64,000 bases of DNA, taken from positions 2,282,718 to 2,346,717 of the forward strand of contig NZ_BMER01000001.1 in assembly GCF_014636865.1 (NCBI RefSeq), in the 5' to 3' direction. Of the stretch, positions 46,053-54,633 are shown piece after piece (the stretch's first letter is position 1; every line of letters starts with the position of its first letter). Below the pieces are notes generated by a model, which had not been told where the DNA came from, made no database searches, and saw only the letters and a program-made list of their open reading frames with translations. The stretch comes from Parapedobacter pyrenivorans (GTDB lineage Bacteria; Bacteroidota; Bacteroidia; Sphingobacteriales; Sphingobacteriaceae). The translations under genes and the position numbers were made by a program.

Positions 46053-46904
46053 TTAAATGATGATTTTTTCGACCGGCATAACTACAATGCCTTGTGCGCC
46101 AGCAGCCTTCAGCTTGTTGATCTTGTCCCAAAAATCCTGTTCAGCGATCACCGTATGTACGGCTACCCAATTTTCCTCGGCCAGGGGCACGATGGTAGGG
46201 CTTTTGACACCAGGAAGCAATGTGATGATGTCTGCAAGGCTACTGCGTTCCACGTTCAATACCACATATTTGGTTTCGGCAGCACGTAGCACGGATTGGA
46301 TACGCTGGATCAGTTCACATACCACCGGATTGTTTTCGATGCCATTTTTGCCGATCAGAATGGCCTCGGAGGTCATCACATCGGCAAAAGGTACCAGCCC
46401 ATTGCTACGCAAAGTGCCGCCCGTGGATACAATATCAAAAATGGCATCACTGAGTTCCAATGCCGGCGAAATCTCAACCGACCCGGAGATGATGCGGATA
46501 TCAGCGGTTATGCTTTGCTCATCGAGGAATTTTTTGAGAATGGTCGGATAGGAAGTGGCAATGGCCTTCCCATTTAGGTCGGCTGGTTCTTTAGCGTCAC
46601 TGTGACTGGGTACTGCGATTTTGAGGCTGCATTTTCCAAATCCGAGCCGTTGGAGGTAGCGAACGTTGGCCTCGGTTTCCACAATCACATTTTCGCCTAC
46701 AATACCGAGGTCGGCGATGCCATCTTGTACATACTCCGGGATATCGTCATCACGGAGAAAAAGGATTTCCAGCGGAAAATTGGAAACAGTGGTGATCAAC
46801 GAGCTTTTATAGTTTTCAAAGTTCAGACCGCAGTTCTTCAACAACTGTACGGATTTCTCGTTGAGCCTGCCGGATTTTTGGATGGCTATTTTCAGATTTT
46901 TCAT
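46053..46904 (-). CDS. hisG: ATP phosphoribosyltransferase, long form
   Basis: First, feedback-regulated enzyme of histidine synthesis. 283 residues: the long form with its own C-terminal ACT-like regulatory domain (about 210-283, TKYVVLNVERSSLADIITLLPGVKSPT), so no HisZ is needed. Catalytic motifs: KIAIQKSGRLNEKS at the start, DDIPEYVQDGIADLGIVGENV, and SGSVEISPALELSDAIFDIVSTGGTL. It precedes hisD on the minus strand and lies behind the histidine-rich leader peptide. Confidence 0.97.
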   Translation of the reverse strand: MKNLKIAIQKSGRLNEKSVQLLKNCGLNFENYKSSLITTVSNFPLEILFLRDDDIPEYVQDGIADLGIVGENVIVETEANVRYLQRLGFGKCSLKIAVPSHSDAKEPADLNGKAIATSYPTILKKFLDEQSITADIRIISGSVEISPALELSDAIFDIVSTGGTLRSNGLVPFADVMTSEAILIGKNGIENNPVVCELIQRIQSVLRAAETKYVVLNVERSSLADIITLLPGVKSPTIVPLAEENWVAVHTVIAEQDFWDKINKLKAAGAQGIVVMPVEKIII

Positions 46905-47039
46905 TTATTGGATCAATTGTCTTTGAGCGACGTTGTAGCTTGCAGGAGCGGGTTTTCATTTTCTTTTTGAGCGGTAGCTCGAGCAGCTTTCAACGAATTT
47001 TAAATTATTAATTTATGACTAAAAACATCAGGGTTACAA

Positions 47040-47121
47040 ATTGCTTCACGTAGAAACACACAGATTATACATCGCCGCAATGGCGATGATGGAGGTGTAT
47101 GAACGGATGGATGAAAGCAAT
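47040..47121 (-). promoter_or_regulatory. Hairpins overlapping the his leader
   Basis: On the minus strand, the end of the leader frame forms CATCGCC/GGCGATG (47082-47088 with 47070-47076), a 7-bp hairpin with a 5-base loop, and the early leader can pair with a site after the stop (47115-47121 with 47040-47046, ATTGCTT/AAGCAAT). Ribosome position over the His codons would decide between them. I find no GC-rich hairpin with a T-run before hisG, so a classical terminator is not shown. Confidence 0.45.
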
Positions 47122-47136
47122 CTGCATGTTTTTCAT
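47065..47136 (-). CDS. hisL: Histidine-rich leader peptide of the hisGD operon
   Basis: A 23-codon frame from ATG 47136 to TAA 47065, upstream of hisG. It begins MKNMQIAF and contains IHPFIHLHHRHC: five His in ten residues (47080-47109). A -7 box sits 24 bases ahead of the ATG. Such His-rich leaders (HisL) control his operons by attenuation in enterobacteria; this one is unlike them in sequence. Apart from the leader and the hairpins beside it, the gap 46905-47335 shows only AT-rich sequence. Confidence 0.8.
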   Translation of the reverse strand: MKNMQIAFIHPFIHLHHRHCGDV

Positions 47137-47159
47137 TAATAATCCATGAAGTTAGCGCG

Positions 47160-47167
47160 CAAATATA
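47160..47167 (-). promoter_or_regulatory. -7 promoter box of the his operon
   Basis: Reads TATATTTG on the minus strand. Transcription would start about 17 bases before the leader ATG 47136. Confidence 0.6.
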
Positions 47168-47335
47168 TAAGGTAAATACCGCCTATGCAAATTTTTATCC
47201 AAACGATCTAAAAGCTAGTTCTAGTCAAGGGATTGATAACTAATATGTTGGTTGGATTTGGTTAATTTATGACGTGATAAATTGTTTTAATTTCTTAAAA
47301 AATGTACATTGGCTAAAAATATGAGGCGATAATTT

Positions 47336-49792
47336 ATGGCGAAGGATTTAACTAAACAACAGGAAACAGATACAGGCAACACGGCCCAGCTATTGGAAGA
47401 AGGGATTCACCACGTGAATAACCCCGTCTTGGATTTGCCGGAAATTGTCAAGAATTACCTCGGCCCGGCCATCGGGTTTCATCAGGAAAATAACAATTAT
47501 TATTTTACCGATGGCAGTGCAGGCGTGGAGATTAAGGTGGTCAGCGACGAAATTATACGTGTACGACTGGCTCCGAGCGGGCAGTTCCTGGAAGATTTTT
47601 CTTACGCAGTGCCACAAACGGATCAACATGTGGCCCTGTATAACTTTGAAGAAAACGAGCATACCTATCGGGTGATGACGAATACCGTTACTTGTGTGAT
47701 TAACAAAGCGGATTTTTTGATATCCTTTGAGGATCGTGAAGGCAAGGTGTACAACAAGGATCACTCACCCATGCATTGGGAAGAGAATCCCGATTTCGGT
47801 GGTTACTACGTATACAGTACGAAATTGGCCTTATCCAGCGAGGCGTTCTATGGATTGGGTGACAAGCCCACGCACCTCAATCTACGTGGAAGGCGCTTTA
47901 CCAATTGGAATTCGGACACTTATTCGTTCCAGTTCAACCAAGATCCGCTTTATAAGAGCGTCCCATTTTACATCGGCTTGCACGATGGCAATGCATATGG
48001 CATATTTTTCGACAATACATTCAAAACATATTTTGACTTTGCCGCAGAGGCCCAAGACCAAACGAGCTTTTGGTCAGAAGGTGGCGAGCTACAATATTAT
48101 TATATCCATGGTCCGCACATGATGGATGTGGTGAAGCGTTACCACAGCATTACCGGCACGCATTACTTACCACCACTATGGGCGCTGGGCTTCCACCAAT
48201 GCCGGTGGAGCTATTATCCTGAAAGCAAGGTGCGGGATCTTGCTAAAAATTTCAGGGAGCGAAATATCCCCTGCGATGCGATTTATCTCGACATCGATTA
48301 TATGGATGGATACCGCTGCTTTACATGGAATAAACATTATTTTCCCGATCCGAAAAAAATGATCAAGGAATTGGCTGACGATGGATTCCGTACGGTGGTG
48401 ATGATCGATCCAGGCATCAAAGTGGATGAAAATTATTGGGTATTCAAAGAAGGGAAGAAAAACCATTACTTCTGCCGCCGTGGCGACGACTATTTCATGG
48501 AAGGATACGTGTGGCCGGGCCGTTGTCAATTCCCCGATTTTACCAACAAACAAGTGCGGGAATGGTGGGGTGGCTTATACAAGGAATTGCTAGAAGCGGG
48601 CGTAGCAGGCGTGTGGAACGATATGAACGAACCGGCGGTGTTCGGCCGCGGCACATTCCCAAATGATGTACGACACAATTTCGATGGCCATCGAGGCTCA
48701 CATCGTAAGGCGCACAATGTGTATGGTATGCAGATGGTACGCGCCACTTATGACGGACTTAAAAAGTTATCCCCGAAAAAGCGGCCCTTTACGATCACCC
48801 GCGCTGCCTACGCCGGCACGCAACGCTATGCATCGGTTTGGACCGGTGATAACGTGGCCACCTGGGAGCACTTGCGTATTGGTGCATTGCAGCTCCAACG
48901 ACTGTCCGTATCGGGTATGCCATTCTGTGGTACAGATATCGGTGGATTCAGTGGGGAGCCGGACGCCGAACTTTTCACGCGGTGGATGCAATTTGGCGTT
49001 TTTTCGCCTTTCATGAGAGCGCATTCGGCAGGTGATACGGCCGAACGCGAACCTTGGAGCTTCGGTCCCGAACATGAAGCGCTCAACCGCAAATTCATCG
49101 AGTTGCGGTATAAATTGCTGCCTTATATCTATTCAGTGTTTTGGGAGCACACCAAATATGGGTTTCCCATCCTCCGGCCGGTGACGATGATGGAGCAACA
49201 CCTGGAAAGTAATATCCAACGGGAAGAAGAGTTTTGTTTCGGTGATAAGATATTGGTGTCGCCGGTGCTAAACCCCGGTCAAGATCACAAAATGGTATAC
49301 TTGCCAGTTGGCGATTGGTACTACTATTGGGATGATACCTACTTCGAAGGCGGAAAGGAACACAACATGGAGACACCGATGGATAAGATGCCGATGTTCA
49401 TCAAAGCGGGTACGGTTTTACCGGAATATCCGGTAATGCAATACGTCCATGAAAAGCAGATCGAATCGCTGAAGTTGTTGGTTTATCATACAAACCAGAA
49501 AGTAAATTCATATAGCTATGAAGACCACGGTGATACGTTTGCCTATGAACAACATATTTATTTAGAGAAAAAGTTCGCGGTAAAGGGCACGCCTAGTGGG
49601 ATGGACATCACGCAATATGTGGATGGGTTGTATTCCGAAAAATACGATACGTACGACCTTCATCTCATTGGCCTACCCTTCCAGGTGAAGCGGGTAATTG
49701 TAGACGACAAACCGGTGGCCTTCGAACAGGATGGCCGGGCGCGGTATATCGTAAAAGTGTCCAAGGATTTCAGGAGTATTGCTATTACTTAG
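47336..49792 (+). CDS. Glycoside hydrolase family 31 alpha-glucosidase
   Basis: An 818-residue enzyme releasing glucose (or xylose) from alpha-linked chain ends. No signal peptide: cytoplasmic. N-terminal beta-sandwich (about 60-240), catalytic TIM barrel with the nucleophile Asp in WNDMNEPAVF (near residue 427) and the acid/base Asp in WTGDNVATWEHL (near 503), then C-terminal sheets. It is the first gene of GH31-glgB-glgA-glgC, which suggests a role in glycogen or maltodextrin turnover in the cell. The end overlaps the region just before glgB. Confidence 0.95.
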   Translation: MAKDLTKQQETDTGNTAQLLEEGIHHVNNPVLDLPEIVKNYLGPAIGFHQENNNYYFTDGSAGVEIKVVSDEIIRVRLAPSGQFLEDFSYAVPQTDQHVALYNFEENEHTYRVMTNTVTCVINKADFLISFEDREGKVYNKDHSPMHWEENPDFGGYYVYSTKLALSSEAFYGLGDKPTHLNLRGRRFTNWNSDTYSFQFNQDPLYKSVPFYIGLHDGNAYGIFFDNTFKTYFDFAAEAQDQTSFWSEGGELQYYYIHGPHMMDVVKRYHSITGTHYLPPLWALGFHQCRWSYYPESKVRDLAKNFRERNIPCDAIYLDIDYMDGYRCFTWNKHYFPDPKKMIKELADDGFRTVVMIDPGIKVDENYWVFKEGKKNHYFCRRGDDYFMEGYVWPGRCQFPDFTNKQVREWWGGLYKELLEAGVAGVWNDMNEPAVFGRGTFPNDVRHNFDGHRGSHRKAHNVYGMQMVRATYDGLKKLSPKKRPFTITRAAYAGTQRYASVWTGDNVATWEHLRIGALQLQRLSVSGMPFCGTDIGGFSGEPDAELFTRWMQFGVFSPFMRAHSAGDTAEREPWSFGPEHEALNRKFIELRYKLLPYIYSVFWEHTKYGFPILRPVTMMEQHLESNIQREEEFCFGDKILVSPVLNPGQDHKMVYLPVGDWYYYWDDTYFEGGKEHNMETPMDKMPMFIKAGTVLPEYPVMQYVHEKQIESLKLLVYHTNQKVNSYSYEDHGDTFAYEQHIYLEKKFAVKGTPSGMDITQYVDGLYSEKYDTYDLHLIGLPFQVKRVIVDDKPVAFEQDGRARYIVKVSKDFRSIAIT

Positions 49793-49811
49793 CCAGTTTA
49801 AATCCATCGTT

Positions 49812-51884
49812 ATGCAACGTTCAGTAGAAATATACTCGTTATTCACGGATTTTGATGTAAGCCTCTTCCGCGCTGGTAAGCATCACAAGCTTTATGAAAA
49901 GTTTGGTTCACATGCGCTTTTGCATAATGGTAATGCTGGTACATATTTCGCTGTCTGGGCGCCCAATGCGGATTCGGTTTCGGTTATTGGTAATTTTAAT
50001 GGCTGGAATCCCTACTCGCATACCTTGCTTGTTCGATGGGATGGATCGGGTATCTGGGAAGGGTTTGTCCCCGGTATTGGGGTAGGCGAATTATATAAGT
50101 ACCATATCCGGTCTTACCAGGGTGAAATGTCGGAGAAAGGGGATCCCTTTGCACTACAATGCGAACAGCCTCCTAAAACCGCTTCCGTCGTATCTACCAC
50201 TTGGTACGAATGGGACGATGAAGATTGGATGCAAGTAAGGCATGAACATAACGGGCTCAACAAGCCTATAGCGGTCTACGAAATGCATCTGGGGTCGTGG
50301 ATACGCGACCCTGATAATCCGGAAAAGCTGCTTAACTATCGTGATATAGCCGATAAGCTGATACCTTACATCATAGAAGCCGGCTTTACACATGTAGAAC
50401 TGCTTCCTATAATGGAGCATCCCTACTACCCATCATGGGGCTATCAGCTAACGGGTTATTTTGCCGCCTCATCGCGCTATGGGTCTCCCCAGGATTTAAT
50501 GTATTTCATTGAGCAGTTGCACCGCAACGGTATCGGTGTGGTGCTCGATTGGGTGCCATCCCACTTTCCGGGAGATGCACACGGACTTCATCGGTTTGAT
50601 GGTACACACTTATACGAACATGAGGATCCACGTTTAGGCTACCACCCCGACTGGAGCTCGTATATTTTCAATTACGGGCGTAATGAAGTGCGATCATTTC
50701 TGATCAGCAACGCGATATTCTGGTTGGAACGGTACCATGTCGATGGGCTGCGGGTCGATGCCGTCGCTTCCATGTTGTATCTCGATTATTCGCGCAACGA
50801 AGGGGAGTGGATTCCCAACGAATATGGTGGCCGGGAGAACCTGCAGGCCGTAGGCTTCTTGAAGGAATTGAACGAGGCGGTATATGGATATTTCCCCGAC
50901 GTGCAGACGATCGCCGAAGAATCCACTTCCTGGCCCGGAGTGAGCCGACCCGTTTATGGTGGGGGGCTAGGCTTCGGTATGAAATGGATGATGGGATGGA
51001 TGCACGATACATTGGCCTATTTCGGCCGGGATCCGTTATTCCGCCAGCACCATCATGGGCAGGTGACATTTAGCATGCTATACGCGTTCCACGAAAATTT
51101 TATGTTGCCGATCTCTCACGATGAGGTGGTGCACGGAAAAGGATCAATGGTACAGAAAATGCCGGGCGATGAATGGCAGCGATTCGCCAACCTACGAACG
51201 TTATACCTGTATATGTATACCCATCCGGGTACCAAGCTGCTGTTTATGGGTTGCGAATTCGGTCAGACGTCCGAATGGAACCACAACCAATCATTGGATT
51301 GGCACCTGATGCAATACGAACCGCATCGCGGTGTTTTCGAACTCATCAAATCGCTCAACTATTTATACCGAAATGAACCCGCGCTTTATGAATATAGTTT
51401 TAGCGCCGAGGGATTTGAATGGATTGAAGAAGGCGATGCGCCCAATTCGGTACTAGCCTATGTAAGGAAGGGCATTAGGCGGGAAGACGACCTGTTTATC
51501 ATCCTAAACCTGACACCTGTGGTGCGTTATTCCTACCGATGTGGATTACCCGCACAAGGTGAGTGGACAGTTTTGTTGAATTCGGATGATCATGTTTATT
51601 GTGGCAGCGACGCCCAACAACCTTCGGTGCAGGCCGAACCGATCCGTTGGATGAATAGGGAATGGTCGGCCAAGTTTACGCTGCCACCGTTGGCAGGGCT
51701 AGTCCTTAAGCGCAATCCAGAAAAGCAACCCATTCGGAATAAGGTGTTGCAAAGTGAGAAAAAGCCACTGAAGAATGTAAGCGAAGCTAGCCAAGAGAAA
51801 AAGAAGCCTGTAAAACCAGCAAACGTGACAGCATTGCCGAGCAAACGGCGTACAACCAAAAAGAATCCCATTAACAACAACTAA
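49812..51884 (+). CDS. glgB: 1,4-alpha-glucan branching enzyme
   Basis: Adds alpha-1,6 branches to glycogen. 690 residues from ATG 49812 (MQRSVEIYSLF); a longer reading from 49779 would overlap the GH31 gene and add an odd N-terminus. N-terminal CBM48 module (about 45-125, GTYFAVWAPNADSVSVIGNFNGWNP), GH13 catalytic core with nucleophile Asp in DGLRVDAVASMLYLDY, acid Glu in IAEESTSWPGVSRP and ISHDEVVHGKGSM, and a C-terminal sheet. A basic tail (about 635-690, rich in Lys) extends beyond the usual end. Confidence 0.97.
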   Translation: MQRSVEIYSLFTDFDVSLFRAGKHHKLYEKFGSHALLHNGNAGTYFAVWAPNADSVSVIGNFNGWNPYSHTLLVRWDGSGIWEGFVPGIGVGELYKYHIRSYQGEMSEKGDPFALQCEQPPKTASVVSTTWYEWDDEDWMQVRHEHNGLNKPIAVYEMHLGSWIRDPDNPEKLLNYRDIADKLIPYIIEAGFTHVELLPIMEHPYYPSWGYQLTGYFAASSRYGSPQDLMYFIEQLHRNGIGVVLDWVPSHFPGDAHGLHRFDGTHLYEHEDPRLGYHPDWSSYIFNYGRNEVRSFLISNAIFWLERYHVDGLRVDAVASMLYLDYSRNEGEWIPNEYGGRENLQAVGFLKELNEAVYGYFPDVQTIAEESTSWPGVSRPVYGGGLGFGMKWMMGWMHDTLAYFGRDPLFRQHHHGQVTFSMLYAFHENFMLPISHDEVVHGKGSMVQKMPGDEWQRFANLRTLYLYMYTHPGTKLLFMGCEFGQTSEWNHNQSLDWHLMQYEPHRGVFELIKSLNYLYRNEPALYEYSFSAEGFEWIEEGDAPNSVLAYVRKGIRREDDLFIILNLTPVVRYSYRCGLPAQGEWTVLLNSDDHVYCGSDAQQPSVQAEPIRWMNREWSAKFTLPPLAGLVLKRNPEKQPIRNKVLQSEKKPLKNVSEASQEKKKPVKPANVTALPSKRRTTKKNPINNN

Positions 51885-51888
51885 GGTG

Positions 51889-53337
51889 ATGGCCAAGAAG
51901 AACGTAAACGATAGCGCCCAGCACATCATCCATTTAAGTGCAGAATGTTATCCCGTTGCCAAGGTGGGTGGCCTCGGAGATGTCGTTGGTGCATTGCCCA
52001 AATATTTGCAACAAGCCGGATTACGTGCTTGGGTAGTGATGCCGTGGTATAACAAGCCTTTCGTGAAGGCGCATGATTTTGATGTAATTTACACGGGATC
52101 GTTCCTCCAAGGGTCAAGGCCATTGGAGATGAAGGTGCTCAAGGAAAAAAGCAATGTACTGGGCTTCGGACTGTACCTTATCCACATACCCGGGCTGTTG
52201 GATCGCGAGGATCCGTATGGCTATTCCGATGAAAGCGAACAATTCATGGCATTCCAGCATGGCTTTTTGCATTGGATTACGCAAGCCGGTATCATACCGG
52301 ATGTTGTGCATTGCCACGACCACCATACTGGGCTTATCCCTTTTCTGATGTATCACAGTGAGCGGTTTGCTGCATTGAAAGACGTACCCACGGTGGCTAC
52401 AGTGCATAATGGGCAATACCAAGGATGGATGGATTGGAACAAGGCTATTCTGCTGCCGGCTTTCGATACCTGGAAATGGGGATTATTGGATTGGGATAAA
52501 ACCATCAATCCATTGGCCGCACTGATCAAGTGTGCCACCGTGTTTACGACGGTGTCGGAGGGTTATCTCCAGGAATTGATGACACAGGCCAATGGTTTGG
52601 AACAGCTCTTCAATATGGAGCGAGCCAAGAGTATAGGCATAGTCAATGGGATTGATACGGCAGTCTGGAATCCAGAGCAGGATACCATGCTCATCCAAAA
52701 TTACCGTGCAAGCGATGTACAAGCTGGCAAAATGAGAAATAAGGCATACCTGAGCGACACCTATGGTTTGGATGCTTCTAAACCCCTCCTGGCATACATC
52801 GGCCGCTTTGCGGGTGAAAAAGGCGCCGACCTGCTACCGGAAATAATAGAAAACATTTTTGCTGACAATACTGTTCAATTATCAGTAATGGTTTTAGGAT
52901 CTGGCGACCTACAGGTGCAGACTACTATGACCTACCTGGCAGAAAAATATCCGGGGAAACTAGGGATCTATATCGGTTATCAGGAAGAGCTGGCACATCG
53001 AATATACGCCGCGGCAGATTTCTTAATCATGCCATCCAGGGTAGAGCCCTGCGGGCTCAACCAGCTGTACTCCATGCAATACGGTACGCTTCCCATTGTG
53101 CGGAGTACGGGAGGGCTCAAAGATACGGTGCATGATATCAGTGAGCCTGATGGGTACGGTATTACCTTTGTCCATGCCAGTGCGGCCGATGCAGTATTTG
53201 CGATATACCGCGCGTTGGAGCTGTACAGAAATAAACAACGGATGCAGCAATTGCGCAAGCAATTAATGAAAATCGATTTTTCGTGGGATAAGTCTGCCGA
53301 TAAATATATAGCGCTTTATCAAAATATAACCGAATAA
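51889..53337 (+). CDS. glgA: Glycogen synthase (GT5)
   Basis: 482 residues; extends alpha-1,4-glucan from ADP-glucose. ADP-glucose binding loop KVGGLGDVVGALPKYL near the start, and the GT-B C-terminal motif EPCGLNQLYSMQYGTLPIVRSTGGL. I chose ATG 51889 over the GTG codon just before it. It starts five bases after glgB and ends three bases before glgC. Confidence 0.97.
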   Translation: MAKKNVNDSAQHIIHLSAECYPVAKVGGLGDVVGALPKYLQQAGLRAWVVMPWYNKPFVKAHDFDVIYTGSFLQGSRPLEMKVLKEKSNVLGFGLYLIHIPGLLDREDPYGYSDESEQFMAFQHGFLHWITQAGIIPDVVHCHDHHTGLIPFLMYHSERFAALKDVPTVATVHNGQYQGWMDWNKAILLPAFDTWKWGLLDWDKTINPLAALIKCATVFTTVSEGYLQELMTQANGLEQLFNMERAKSIGIVNGIDTAVWNPEQDTMLIQNYRASDVQAGKMRNKAYLSDTYGLDASKPLLAYIGRFAGEKGADLLPEIIENIFADNTVQLSVMVLGSGDLQVQTTMTYLAEKYPGKLGIYIGYQEELAHRIYAAADFLIMPSRVEPCGLNQLYSMQYGTLPIVRSTGGLKDTVHDISEPDGYGITFVHASAADAVFAIYRALELYRNKQRMQQLRKQLMKIDFSWDKSADKYIALYQNITE

Positions 53338-53340
53338 ATT

Positions 53341-54612
53341 ATGATCAAACACAATGTAATTTCCGTCGTATTGGGAGGAGGAAAGGGCACACGCCTTTAT
53401 CCATTGACACTCCAACGCTCCAAGCCAGCGGTTCCCATAGCCGGTAAATACCGGCTTGTAGACATTCCGATTTCCAACTGCCTCAATTCGGGGTATAACC
53501 GGATTTATGTCTTAACGCAGTATAATTCAGCGTCCTTAAATTCACACATCAAAAACACATACAATTTCAGCGTATTCAGCAAGGGATTCGTGGATATACT
53601 GGCTGCCGAACAAACAAACGAGGGCGAAAAGTGGTACCAAGGTACAGCGGATGCTGTACGGCATATGCAGCGCTATCTGGCAAACCATGACTACGACCAT
53701 CTGCTTATTCTTTCCGGCGACCAACTTTACCAAATTGACTTTCAGGAAATGATTGAGCACCATATCGAATCGGACGCGGAGATATCCATCGCCACCATTC
53801 CGGTGAATGCCAAAGACGCAACATCATTCGGCATACTCAAGTCCGATGAGGCAGGCAATATCACGGCCTTCACAGAAAAACCAACCACAGACCTCCTGGC
53901 AGGCTGGGAATCGGAAGTAAGTGACGAAATGAAGGCAGAAGGAAAGGTATACCTGGCATCCATGGGTATTTATGTGTTTAACAAGGGTGTGTTATCGAGT
54001 ATGCTTGCGGAACATCAGGGCATGGATTTTGGCAAAGAGCTGATCCCCGATTCCATCGGTAAGCATCATGTGCATAGCTACGAATATCGGGGATACTGGA
54101 CCGATATCGGTACTATAGATTCTTTTTTTGAAGCCAATATCGGCCTCACAGACGATATCCCTAAGTTCAATCTCTTTGATCGGTACACCATATTCACGCG
54201 TGGCCGTATGCTACCACCATCCAAAGTATCGGGGACCACATTGGATAAGGTTGTCCTTGCAGATGGATGCATCGTCGCCGCCGAGCGGATAGAACGATCG
54301 GTTATCGGTGTGCGCTCACGTGTAGGAGCCGGCACAGTGATCAAAACGACCTACATGATGGGTACTGACTTCTACCAGACGTTGGACGAAATAAAAGCGG
54401 CAAATGAACAAGGCGTCCCATTGGCAGGGGTAGGGGAAAATTGCTACATCGAAAACGCCATTCTCGATAAGAGCTGTTGCATCGGCAGTAACGTCCGCAT
54501 TACAGGTGGTACACACCTGGAAGATGGTGATTTTGATACGCATATGATCCGTGATGGTATTGTGGTGATCAAAAAACGAGCAGTGGTGCCCAGTGGTACG
54601 GTGATTGGATAG
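53341..54612 (+). CDS. glgC: Glucose-1-phosphate adenylyltransferase
   Basis: Makes ADP-glucose, the committed step of glycogen synthesis. 423 residues: VLGGGKGTRLYPLTLQRSKPAVPIAGKYRL at the start, GTADAVRHMQRYL, the LSGDQLYQIDF nucleotide site, and a C-terminal left-handed beta-helix (about 300-423). Fourth gene of the glycogen operon. Confidence 0.97.
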   Translation: MIKHNVISVVLGGGKGTRLYPLTLQRSKPAVPIAGKYRLVDIPISNCLNSGYNRIYVLTQYNSASLNSHIKNTYNFSVFSKGFVDILAAEQTNEGEKWYQGTADAVRHMQRYLANHDYDHLLILSGDQLYQIDFQEMIEHHIESDAEISIATIPVNAKDATSFGILKSDEAGNITAFTEKPTTDLLAGWESEVSDEMKAEGKVYLASMGIYVFNKGVLSSMLAEHQGMDFGKELIPDSIGKHHVHSYEYRGYWTDIGTIDSFFEANIGLTDDIPKFNLFDRYTIFTRGRMLPPSKVSGTTLDKVVLADGCIVAAERIERSVIGVRSRVGAGTVIKTTYMMGTDFYQTLDEIKAANEQGVPLAGVGENCYIENAILDKSCCIGSNVRITGGTHLEDGDFDTHMIRDGIVVIKKRAVVPSGTVIG

Positions 54613-54620
54613 CTAATCCG

Positions 54621-54628
54621 TATCTTTG
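54621..54628 (+). promoter_or_regulatory. -7 promoter box of mnmE
   Basis: Reads TATCTTTG and ends five bases before ATG 54634; it predicts a leaderless mnmE transcript, independent of the glg genes. Confidence 0.55.
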
Positions 54629-54633
54629 CCCGC

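Noticed and set aside
46905-47039. Classical terminator upstream of hisG
   Set aside because: Only a 4-bp GAGC/GCTC hairpin without a T-run on the coding strand was found.
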